From NCBI GenBank assembly GCA_003819755.1, contig RPQK01000365.1:1-7487 (forward strand): a stretch of 7,487 nt of DNA, given 5' to 3'. Made by a program: the position numbers and the translations under genes. Of the stretch, positions 1 through 6,445 are shown piece after piece (position 1 is the first letter of the stretch; each line of letters begins with the position of its first letter). A model generated the notes under the pieces. That model saw nothing but the letters and a program-made list of their open reading frames with translations. It was not told where the DNA came from and did not search any database. The DNA is from Acidobacteriota bacterium. GTDB taxonomy: Bacteria > Acidobacteriota > UBA6911 > RPQK01.

Positions 1-305
1 GTCAGGCCGTTCCCGCTGCGCTCGGCAAGTGTTCCGTCCGTGTTGACGATCAGCAAGCCGAATGCGTGTTCGTCCGGGAACGGTCCGACTAACAGACCGT
101 CCGAGAGGTACTTCTTGGCGCCACTGGAGCCTTTCGCTTCAGGGACGTTCGGGCGACGACAGATGCGCTCGATCGCGCGAACGGCCCATCGCTCGCGGGT
201 CTTGGCAGCTTCGGCACCAGTCCGAGGAAGGTCGGCGAACTCACCGATCTCATCCGGCGAAGCCACAAAGTAGGTATTGCCACGGGCATCATAGAAGTCG
301 GCCAT
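1..305 (-). CDS. dapF: DapF-like diaminopimelate epimerase homologue, partial (C-terminal part off window)
   Basis: The minus-strand frame is open from ATG (303-305) to the window edge, giving 102 N-terminal residues. AAGG lies just upstream of the ATG as a ribosome binding site. DapF converts LL-DAP to meso-DAP in the cytoplasm with a two-cysteine acid/base pair and no cofactor. Family marks seen are FYDARGNTYFV (residues 4-14), matching the N-terminal GNDF region; SDGLLVG (68-74), matching the DGLL segment; and NTDGTLAERSGNG (88-100), matching the N-x-DG...E-x-CGNG active-site block. The striking difference is Ser97 where canonical DapF has its first catalytic Cys. GND also reads GNT. The context (murE just upstream on the same strand, lysA, dapA, dapB and lysC nearby) supports a DAP role. 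The second catalytic Cys region is outside the window, so activity cannot be judged. It could be a divergent epimerase or a paralogue with another isomerase activity. Confidence 0.72.
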   Translation of the reverse strand, partial: MADFYDARGNTYFVASPDEIGEFADLPRTGAEAAKTRERWAVRAIERICRRPNVPEAKGSSGAKKYLSDGLLVGPFPDEHAFGLLIVNTDGTLAERSGNGL

Positions 306-316
306 GTTCACCTTTT

Positions 317-394
317 CAGAAGTCAGGAGTCAGAAGTCAGGAGTCAGAATGAAGACAGAACGTGACTCCTTGCGTTCATTCTGACTCCTGACTC
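317..394. repeat. Inverted heptamer array between murE and dapF-like gene
   Basis: Four alternating plus-strand 7-mers (AAGTCAG, GAGTCAG, AAGTCAG, GAGTCAG; 320-347) face two inverted units (TTCTGAC, TCCTGAC; 379-392). Positions 335-353 and 375-393 are a perfect 19-bp inverted repeat with a 21-nt loop. The repeat fills the intergenic gap: its right arm ends about 7 nt after the murE stop (400-402) and its left end abuts the ribosome binding site of the dapF-like gene. In the murE-dapF direction it would form a strong RNA stem. There is no clear U-run for an intrinsic terminator. Confidence 0.9.
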
Positions 395-399
395 GTGTG

Positions 400-1962
400 C
401 TACAGCGCTGCGATGATCTCGCGGATCACGTTTGGGTCAGAGAACGCAATCTTCTTCGTCGTTGGGCGCCCGCGGGAATCAAGTATGGGCTGGCCCGATA
501 AATCTCGTTGAAGTACGACCTGATAGTCCTCGTGGCCTTTGCCTGCCACCACCAGGACATCTCCTGATCGCAGCTTGGAGAGAGCGAGCTCGAGGGCTTC
601 AGGGCGCGAGCCGGCGTTCGTTGCGCGCGTTGCACCGGAGAGAATTTCTCTTCTGATCATGTCAGGGTCTTCGGTGCGTGGATTGTCATCCGTAACCCAA
701 ACGCAATCGGCAAGCTCTTCAGCAATGCGGCCCATTATGGGTCGCTTCTTGGTATCACGGTCGCCTCCGCATCCGAAGAGAGCGTGGAGCCTGCCATTTG
801 TGCCGACGTGCGGGCGCAGACTGCGGAGAACGTTGTCGAGTGCATCCGGAGTGTGCGCGTAGTCCACGTAAACGGCCGCACCGTTAGCAAGAACGGCGGC
901 GAGCTCGAGGCGGCCTGAAACTGGCGCCAGGCAAGAGATGCCGGCAATTGCACGGTCTACCGGCACGTTTGTGCCTATGGCCAGGCCGAGCGCACAGAGA
1001 ATGTTCTCTGCTTGAAAAGAGCCTGCCACCGGGGCGTCCACTTCATAGGGTATGCCAAACACCGAGACTTTCAGCGTTTGGCCCTGCACATGTGGAATTC
1101 GTTCGCGCACGACAAGGTCGGCATTGTCGCTTGCGTCACCATACGAGATGACCGTGGTACCTCGTGCCGTCATTGCCGATGCGACCTGCACACCATATGT
1201 GTCGCTGATATTGATGACAGCAACGCCGTCGGTCCTGAGCCGTTCATCAAAAAGTGTCACTTTGGCCTGGAAATAGGCCTCCATTGTCTCGTGGTAATCG
1301 AGATGGTCCTGGGTGAGGTTGGTAAAACCCGCTGCGTCAAAAGTCACGCCGGCCAGGCGTTGCTGATCGAGTGCGTGGCTCGAAGCCTCCATTGCAAGGT
1401 GAGTGATGCCGTGCCGACGCTCCAGCTCACCAAGCATGATGTGAAGAGTCTTGGCGTCGTACGTTGTAAGACCAGCTTCAAGGTTTGAGTGGCGCTTGTC
1501 GCGAGCTTGCAGGCCCAGGGTCCCCAGGCTTACTGCACTGCGACCGTCCTCGCCCCACAGATCCCGAAGGAAGCACACCGTCGACGTTTTGCCATTGGTA
1601 CCGGTGACGGCTGCAATCATGCCTGGCCGGCCGGGATGAAAATCGGCCGCCAGCCGCGCATAGAATGCTCGAATATCCCGAACTCGCAGCACGACAATTT
1701 TCTCGCGCTCGTACTCGTTAAGGCCAACAGCCTCGTCGAGCGTGCCCTCTGGTACGGCTATTGCCTGCGCGCCCTTTGCGGCGGCTTGCGAGCAGAACGC
1801 CAGCCCATTCTCTTTGACTCCGGGGAGGGCGCAAAACAGGTAGCCGTAACGAACATCTCTGGAATCGTCAGTAACGCCGAAAATGAACAGCTCTTTCGTC
1901 TCGGCAGAGTCCGGCTGCAGCGTGCCGCTGCCGTGCTTCGCCCAAAGATCACCTAATCTCAT
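400..1962 (-). CDS. murE: UDP-MurNAc-tripeptide synthetase (meso-DAP-adding ligase)
   Basis: MurE ligates meso-DAP to UDP-MurNAc-L-Ala-D-Glu using ATP in the cytoplasm, the third amino-acid addition in peptidoglycan precursor synthesis. From the chosen ATG (1960-1962) it has 520 residues, a normal length for the family. The N-terminal UDP-binding part has TDDSRDVRYGYLF (31-43). The ATP P-loop is GTNGKTS (121-127). MEASSHALDQQR (191-202) and the lysine expected to be carbamylated (K234 in YFQAKVTLF) follow. The C-terminal domain contains DNPRTEDP (426-433), where DNPR is the known signature for meso-DAP rather than lysine as substrate, then GKGHEDYQ (474-481). An upstream GTG at 1989 or ATG at 1983 is possible, but MRLGDLW matches the usual MurE N-terminus. 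The ribosome binding site is weak (AATAGG). murE is normally in the mur/dcw cluster. Here it stands with lysine genes, divergent from lysA and upstream of the dapF-like gene, which is consistent with a DAP-supply grouping. Confidence 0.96.
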   Translation of the reverse strand: MRLGDLWAKHGSGTLQPDSAETKELFIFGVTDDSRDVRYGYLFCALPGVKENGLAFCSQAAAKGAQAIAVPEGTLDEAVGLNEYEREKIVVLRVRDIRAFYARLAADFHPGRPGMIAAVTGTNGKTSTVCFLRDLWGEDGRSAVSLGTLGLQARDKRHSNLEAGLTTYDAKTLHIMLGELERRHGITHLAMEASSHALDQQRLAGVTFDAAGFTNLTQDHLDYHETMEAYFQAKVTLFDERLRTDGVAVINISDTYGVQVASAMTARGTTVISYGDASDNADLVVRERIPHVQGQTLKVSVFGIPYEVDAPVAGSFQAENILCALGLAIGTNVPVDRAIAGISCLAPVSGRLELAAVLANGAAVYVDYAHTPDALDNVLRSLRPHVGTNGRLHALFGCGGDRDTKKRPIMGRIAEELADCVWVTDDNPRTEDPDMIRREILSGATRATNAGSRPEALELALSKLRSGDVLVVAGKGHEDYQVVLQRDLSGQPILDSRGRPTTKKIAFSDPNVIREIIAAL

Positions 1963-2022
1963 GTGGGTACCTATTCTACACATTGCCACCCCAAGTGTGG
2001 CGAGCTAAACTGACTGGCCATT
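1963..2022. promoter_or_regulatory. Divergent murE/lysA spacer with candidate murE -10
   Basis: Only 60 bp separate the murE and lysA start codons, so both promoters must be here or overlap the coding starts. On the minus strand TAGAAT (1973-1978) is a 5/6 match to a -10 hexamer, 10 nt before the murE ATG, which would give an almost leaderless mRNA. No convincing -35 was found. A small GCCAC/GTGGC inverted repeat (1985-1989, 1998-2002) sits in the middle and could be an operator or chance. No good ribosome binding site is visible before lysA. Confidence 0.25.
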
Positions 2023-3285
2023 ATGCGATCAAGGATCGAAAAGAAACTCCCTTTTGACAAAGCTCGAATCGCCGAAATCATTCGTGACTATCCAACGCCT
2101 TTTTACCTCTTCGACGAGCGGGGGATTCGCGAGAACGCGCGGCGGCTAAACGCCGCCTTCGCCTGGTGCGACGGATTCAAGGAGTACTTTGCCGTCAAGG
2201 CGACGCCCAACCCGTACATCTTGAAGATCGCGAAGGAGGAGGGCTTGGGGGCCGACTGCTCCAGCCTGGCGGAACTGGTGTTGGCCGAGCGGGTCGGGAT
2301 CGTTGGCGAGGAGATCATGTTCACGTCTAACGACACGCCTGCTGTGGAGTACGAACGGGCGAAAGCACTGGGAGCGATCATCAACCTCGACGATATTACC
2401 CATTTGCCGTATTTGGAGAAGCAGGCGGGGGGATTGCCGGAGTTACTCTGCTTTCGCTACAACCCGGGGCCGCAACGTACGGGGAATGCCATCATCGGCA
2501 AACCGGCAGAAGCGAAGTTCGGGATGACACGTCCCCAGTTGTTCGAGGCATACGCATCGGCCCAAGAAAAGGGAGTACAGCGGTTCGGGTTGCATACCAT
2601 GCTGGCCTCGAACGAGCTGAACATAGATTTCTTCATCGAGACAGCCCGCATGCTGTTCGATCTGGCGGTCGATCTGGCCGAGAAGCTCACCGTGCGGCTG
2701 GAGTTTGTTAACTTCGGCGGAGGGCTCGGCATCCCTTACCAGCCGCAGGACAAGGCAATCGACCTCGAAGCGCTCGGCCAGGCCGTTAAGGCCTACTATG
2801 ACCAACGGATCCGGCCAGCGGGGTTGCATCCGCTGCGGATCTGTATGGAGCACGGCCGCTGTATCACGGGGCCGTACGGATTCCTGGTGACCCGGGCCAT
2901 TCACGAGAAGCACACCTACAAGGAGTACGTGGGGGTCGATGCCTGCATGGCCAACTTGATGCGGCCGGGGATGTACGGGGCGTATCATCACATTACGGTG
3001 CTGGGGAAGGAAGAGGCTTCCCGCAACAGGAAGGTCGACGTTGTCGGGTCGCTATGCGAGAACAACGACAAGTTTGCTGTCGACCGGCTGCTGCCGGAGG
3101 TGGAAAGGGGGGACATCCTCGTGATTCACGATGCCGGCGCGCACGGTCACTCCATGGGCTTCCAGTACAATGGCAAGCTGCGGTCGGCCGAGCTGTTGCT
3201 GCGTGAAGACGGCGGTGTCGAGCAGATTCGCCGGGCGGAGTCCCTCGACGACTATTTCGCAACGCTGGACTTTTCCAAGGTATAG
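2023..3285 (+). CDS. lysA: Diaminopimelate decarboxylase, variant subfamily
   Basis: This PLP-dependent fold-III decarboxylase converts meso-DAP to L-lysine and CO2, the last step of lysine synthesis. The 420-residue length is typical. The N-terminal alanine-racemase-like barrel has YFAVKATPNP (55-64), with K59 the expected PLP Schiff-base lysine, then GADCSSLAEL (76-85). FVNFGGGLGIPY (228-239) is the glycine-rich phosphate-binding loop. The C-terminal domain carries GSLCENNDKFA (342-352), with C345/E346 matching the CES active-site segment contributed across the dimer. Several motifs differ from textbook LysA: GLHTMLASNE (189-198) instead of the GLHCHIGSQ type, EHGR (276-279) instead of EPGR, and AGAHG (371-375) instead of AGAYG. 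From memory, LysA proteins with HAFLASNT-like motifs occur in Bacteroidetes and Clostridia, so this is probably a real subfamily rather than a decayed gene. The ATG at 2023 lacks a strong ribosome binding site. It converges on dapA with 14 bp between stops. Confidence 0.9.
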   Translation: MRSRIEKKLPFDKARIAEIIRDYPTPFYLFDERGIRENARRLNAAFAWCDGFKEYFAVKATPNPYILKIAKEEGLGADCSSLAELVLAERVGIVGEEIMFTSNDTPAVEYERAKALGAIINLDDITHLPYLEKQAGGLPELLCFRYNPGPQRTGNAIIGKPAEAKFGMTRPQLFEAYASAQEKGVQRFGLHTMLASNELNIDFFIETARMLFDLAVDLAEKLTVRLEFVNFGGGLGIPYQPQDKAIDLEALGQAVKAYYDQRIRPAGLHPLRICMEHGRCITGPYGFLVTRAIHEKHTYKEYVGVDACMANLMRPGMYGAYHHITVLGKEEASRNRKVDVVGSLCENNDKFAVDRLLPEVERGDILVIHDAGAHGHSMGFQYNGKLRSAELLLREDGGVEQIRRAESLDDYFATLDFSKV

Positions 3286-3299
3286 GCCGTGGGATCGGG

Positions 3300-4196
3300 T
3301 TAAACACGGCTGGCGATCAGTTCCAGCTTCTCGAGCTCCTGGTCCATTTTCCGCTTGTTGGCATCGGCCATTGGGCAGAGCGGAAGGCGGTAGACCTCCT
3401 CTATATAGCCGAGACGGGAGACCGCGTATTTGACCGGGATCGGGTTTGACTCGATGAAGTTGAGATTCATCAGGTTCAGGTAGCGATACTGGAGACGCCG
3501 CGCTTCTTCGAGATCGCCCCGCCTCAGGGCTCGGATCATGCCCGAGGTCTCCCTCGGAATAATGTTGCTCACCACCGAAATGAGCCCTTGGCCTCCCAGC
3601 GCCACGATTGCAAACGCCAAAGCATCATCGCCTGACAGGACGGCAAACCCAGCGGGACGAACCTGGAAGAGCTCCATGATCTGAGCGATATTTCCGCTCG
3701 CCTCCTTGACTGCGACAACGTTCGGGACTTGTTGGGCAAGACGGGCGATGGTGGCGGGAAGCATGTTGCATCCGGTGCGTCCGGGCACGTTGTACAGGAC
3801 AATCGGAATTGTGATCGCCCCGGCGATTTCAGTGAAATGGCGAACCAGCCCTTCCTGGGATGGCTTGTTGTAGTACGGGGTGACCGAAAGCACGGCATCC
3901 GCGCCCTCCGCCTCTGCCATGCGTGCCAGGTGCTTCACGTGCTCGGTGTTGTTGCTTCCTGCGCCGGCCACAATCGGCACTTTCCTACCGGCTTCCTGCA
4001 CACAAGTCCGAATGACCTGCCGATACTCGTCCTCGTCCAGAGTGACACTCTCGCCGGTCGTGCCGCACGGTACCAGGAAATCGATTCCAGATTCGATCTG
4101 CCAGCGGACCAGCCGTTTCAGAGCATCGACATCGACTCTATTGTCTTTAGTAAAGGGGGTAACCAGTGCCGTGCCGCAACCTTGGATGTCAGTCAT
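3300..4196 (-). CDS. dapA: 4-hydroxy-tetrahydrodipicolinate synthase
   Basis: DapA condenses pyruvate with aspartate-semialdehyde, the first committed step to DAP and lysine, in a cytoplasmic (beta/alpha)8 barrel that is usually a tetramer. The chosen ATG (4194-4196) gives 298 residues, matching the family, and starts MTDIQGCGTALVTPF. GGAGAG a few nt upstream is a good ribosome binding site. A longer in-frame start at 4283 would add 29 residues read in an alternative frame of dapB and is rejected. Active-site residues visible are CGTTGES (44-50), YNVPGRTG (135-142) with Y135 and R140, and VAVKEASGN (161-169), where K164 forms the Schiff base with pyruvate. ESNPIPVKY (249-257) is also typical. 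The start overlaps the end of dapB by 8 nt (ATGACTGA), indicating translational coupling in a lysC-dapB-dapA transcript. Confidence 0.97.
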   Translation of the reverse strand: MTDIQGCGTALVTPFTKDNRVDVDALKRLVRWQIESGIDFLVPCGTTGESVTLDEDEYRQVIRTCVQEAGRKVPIVAGAGSNNTEHVKHLARMAEAEGADAVLSVTPYYNKPSQEGLVRHFTEIAGAITIPIVLYNVPGRTGCNMLPATIARLAQQVPNVVAVKEASGNIAQIMELFQVRPAGFAVLSGDDALAFAIVALGGQGLISVVSNIIPRETSGMIRALRRGDLEEARRLQYRYLNLMNLNFIESNPIPVKYAVSRLGYIEEVYRLPLCPMADANKRKMDQELEKLELIASRV

Positions 4197-4887
4197 GATT
4201 CTCTCCAAAGATGATCTGCTCGAAAGTGAAGAAGCCCTTCTTGCCCTGAATCCATTCAGCCGCGAGCAACGCTCCTCGAGCAAAGCCCTCGCGGCTTCGG
4301 GCCGTATGCTCCAACGTTAAGGTATCGACAGACGAATCGAAACCCACCGTGTGAGTACCGGGAAAGAAACCCGCTCGGACGCTCGAGACCGGGACAGCGT
4401 TCTCGTAATACTCTCCCATGATTTTCTGAATCGTTAATGCGGTCCCCGACGGGGCATCCAGCTTCTGAACGTGATGCGTCTCGACCACGAACGGATGGAA
4501 GTCTTCGAATCGGGCGAGCACCTTGGCCGCCTGTCGAACCAGAAAGAAGAGAGTCTGCACGCCCAGACTGAAATTCGAGGAATAGAGGCAAGCGCCGCCT
4601 CGCGCCTCCACTTCGCGGCGCAGCTGCTCGACTTGCGCATACCAGCCGGTTGCGCCTACAACAATGGGCAGGCCAGCTGCGATCGCATTCCTGATGTTTC
4701 CGGGCACGGCGGCAGCGAGGGAGAAATCGATGAGAACATCGGTATTCTTCACCCAGTCACCTGAGAAGCCGGCCTCTTTCGGGTTGTCATCGATGTCGAT
4801 CGTCCGGCTAATCGTATGCCCGCTTTCGCGCGCCAGGCGCTCCACGGTCTTGCCCATTTTTCCGTACCCGATCAGTGCGATTCGCAT
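4189..4887 (-). CDS. dapB: 4-hydroxy-tetrahydrodipicolinate reductase, short form
   Basis: DapB reduces the DapA product to tetrahydrodipicolinate with NAD(P)H. The 232 residues start at ATG (4885-4887). The Rossmann domain opens with IGYGKMGKTVERLA (6-19), and VVGATGW (76-82) matches the GTTG segment near the cofactor. The catalytic block ETHHVQKLDAPSGTA (136-150) contains the His and Lys corresponding to E. coli H159 and K163 (here H138 and K142). RAGFFPGTHTV (171-181) and ARSREGFARGA (196-206) complete the substrate domain. The protein is about 40 residues shorter than E. coli DapB. The missing part is in the Rossmann half, between the first glycine loop and the VLIDFS strand, and such short forms are known, so the gene looks intact. 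The ribosome binding site is poor (GAG in a T-rich leader). The 36-bp stem of the upstream repeat ends only 13 nt before the ATG, which may affect translation. Confidence 0.95.
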   Translation of the reverse strand: MRIALIGYGKMGKTVERLARESGHTISRTIDIDDNPKEAGFSGDWVKNTDVLIDFSLAAAVPGNIRNAIAAGLPIVVGATGWYAQVEQLRREVEARGGACLYSSNFSLGVQTLFFLVRQAAKVLARFEDFHPFVVETHHVQKLDAPSGTALTIQKIMGEYYENAVPVSSVRAGFFPGTHTVGFDSSVDTLTLEHTARSREGFARGALLAAEWIQGKKGFFTFEQIIFGENHD

Positions 4888-4900
4888 GAGTGGCTCAAAA

Positions 4901-5060
4901 AACAGGAGTCAGAAGTCAGGAGTCAGAAGTCAGAAGAGTAAGTGTATTCCATCGTGACCCTGCCTGCTGAATCTAGCTCCTGTTCCTCCATTCTGACTTC
5001 TGACTTCTGACTTCTGACTTCTGACTTCTGACTTCTGACTCCTGACTTCTGACTTCTGTT
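4901..5060. repeat. Large inverted heptamer array between lysC and dapB
   Basis: Plus-strand units GAGTCAG/AAGTCAG (four copies, 4906-4933) face nine tandem inverted units (4991-5053: seven TTCTGAC, one TCCTGAC, one TTCTGAC) plus a degenerate tenth. Positions 4901-4936 pair with 5025-5060 as a 36-bp stem with a single mismatch (G4906/T5055, a G-U wobble in one RNA strand) around an 88-nt interior. The array begins 5 nt after the lysC stop and ends shortly before the dapB start, filling the 177-nt gap. On the lysC-dapB sense strand the AAGTCAG repeat is open in all three frames (KSEVRSQ repeat). On the other strand TGA occurs in every frame. Confidence 0.92.
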
Positions 5061-5065
5061 CTTTT

Positions 5066-6445
5066 TCAGCACGGCTCGAAGGTTGCAGGGTCGGGCGCCT
5101 GGAAGAACTCATTGTGAAGAGCACGAACGGCTTCTTCCATTCTGTTTCCGCCAACCAGGAACGTCACGTTGATGCGAGAGGCGCCCTGCGAAATCATCCT
5201 TACGTTGATGCTGCTGACCGCGCTGAAAATCCGGCCGGCGACCCCGGGGGTATTCCTGACGTCTTCACCCACCGCGCAGATCACGGCCGCGTCGTGCTCG
5301 ACTTCAACGTCCGCGAACTTACGCAACTCTTCCAGGATCTGCTCCAGGCGTGCTGTAGAGTCGATCGTGAGGGAGACGTTAACCTCAGAAGTAGAGACGA
5401 CGTCCACGACGGTTCTGTACTTTTCAAACGCCTCGAAAATCCTGAGCAGGAAGCCGTGGGCCAGAAACATCCGAGTCGAATAGATGTTGATGATCGTGAT
5501 GCCTTTTTTGCAGGCAATCGCCTTGATTGGAGTTTTGCTCGACACGCCTTTGGCGGATATGAAAGTGCCTGGCTTGTCGATCGCAAACGAGTTGCATACC
5601 TGAACCGGGATGTTCCGCGTTACGGCAGGAAGCAGGGTGCTGGGATGGAGGACCTTGGCCCCAAAATAGGCCAATTCCGAGGCCTCGGCAAAGGAAATCG
5701 TCTTTATCTTGTAGACCTTCGGGACAATCCTCGGATCGGTGGTGAGAATACCCGGAACATCGGTCCAGATTTGAATCTCATCCGCATTCACGGCGGCGCC
5801 GACCAAAGACGCTGTGTAGTCCGAGCCGCCGCGCCCTATGGTCGTAGTAATGCCGTCAGAGGTCGAACCGATGAATCCCTGAAGAACCGGGATCTTACCA
5901 GCATCCAAGAGCGGCGTAAGGCGTTGACGAAGGAGCGGGAACGAGATGTCCTGAAGCACGACGGCCTGAGTGAAACTGTTGTCGGTCCTGATCAGTTCCC
6001 GAGAGTCAACCAGCGCCGACTGATAGCCGCGCTCAAGAAGGGCTTCCGTGAAAACAGAAGTGCTGAGCCTCTCGCCAAAGGCCGCAAGAGCATCCTTGGT
6101 TCGGGAGGAACATTCCCCCAGCAGGTACAACCCCTGGATGATATTCGCGATCTCACTGAAGCACTGCGAAATGAAAGCCTGAGCTTTCTCCAGCCGTGGT
6201 CCGGTGAGCAGTTGCTCGGCGACCGTCAGGTGGTGATCGCGCAGCTGCCCGCTGATGGCTTCCGCTTCCGCTCGCTTCCCCTGATAGGCGAAATCCCCGA
6301 TTCGCAGCAGGCCATTGGTGGCGCCCGCCATGGCCGACAAAACGATGATCGGCTTCCGATCCTGGTGCTTCGCAACCGCTTCAATAACACGACATATTGC
6401 GGCCTTATCCTGAACAGACGTGCCGCCAAATTTCATTACAATCAT
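5066..6445 (-). CDS. lysC: Aspartate kinase, monofunctional, with C-terminal ACT domains
   Basis: Aspartokinase phosphorylates L-aspartate with ATP, the entry to lysine, threonine, methionine and DAP synthesis. The 459 residues begin MIVMKFGGTSVQD, with the KFGGTS nucleotide motif at 5-10. The kinase domain continues with FGERLS (123-128), TTIGRGGSDYTA (201-212), WTDVPGILTTDPR (227-239) and SFAEASELAYFGAKVLHP (251-268). Two ACT-type regulatory regions follow, about 312-380 and 385-450, the latter with ISQGASRINVTFLV (418-431). These are the usual site of feedback inhibition, probably by lysine, though the effector cannot be read from sequence. No homoserine dehydrogenase domain is fused. AAGGGA a few nt before the ATG (6443-6445) is a good ribosome binding site. 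It is the first gene of the presumed lysC-dapB-dapA unit and is divergent from fur. No lysine riboswitch is evident: the space to fur is only 184 bp. Confidence 0.97.
   Translation of the reverse strand: MIVMKFGGTSVQDKAAICRVIEAVAKHQDRKPIIVLSAMAGATNGLLRIGDFAYQGKRAEAEAISGQLRDHHLTVAEQLLTGPRLEKAQAFISQCFSEIANIIQGLYLLGECSSRTKDALAAFGERLSTSVFTEALLERGYQSALVDSRELIRTDNSFTQAVVLQDISFPLLRQRLTPLLDAGKIPVLQGFIGSTSDGITTTIGRGGSDYTASLVGAAVNADEIQIWTDVPGILTTDPRIVPKVYKIKTISFAEASELAYFGAKVLHPSTLLPAVTRNIPVQVCNSFAIDKPGTFISAKGVSSKTPIKAIACKKGITIINIYSTRMFLAHGFLLRIFEAFEKYRTVVDVVSTSEVNVSLTIDSTARLEQILEELRKFADVEVEHDAAVICAVGEDVRNTPGVAGRIFSAVSSINVRMISQGASRINVTFLVGGNRMEEAVRALHNEFFQAPDPATFEPC

Noticed and set aside
317..394. CRISPR array
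   Set aside because: Units are 7 bp, contiguous without spacers and occur in both orientations; no cas genes nearby.
1012..1956. Plus-strand ORFs of about 155 codons (1012-1488, 1489-1956) antisense to murE
   Set aside because: Both overlap murE, which is certain; the translations show no known motif.
3729..4214. 161-codon plus-strand ORF antisense to dapA
   Set aside because: Lies wholly over dapA, whose active-site residues are clear; no protein-family features and no ribosome binding site.
4197..4283. 29-residue N-terminal extension of dapA
   Set aside because: It reads dapB sequence in another frame. The ATG at 4196 has a good ribosome binding site and gives the normal DapA N-terminus.
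4930..5154. 74-codon minus-strand ORF containing KSEVRSQ repeats
   Set aside because: It arises because the 7-mer array is open in every frame on that strand; the rest is an out-of-frame read of the lysC 3' end.
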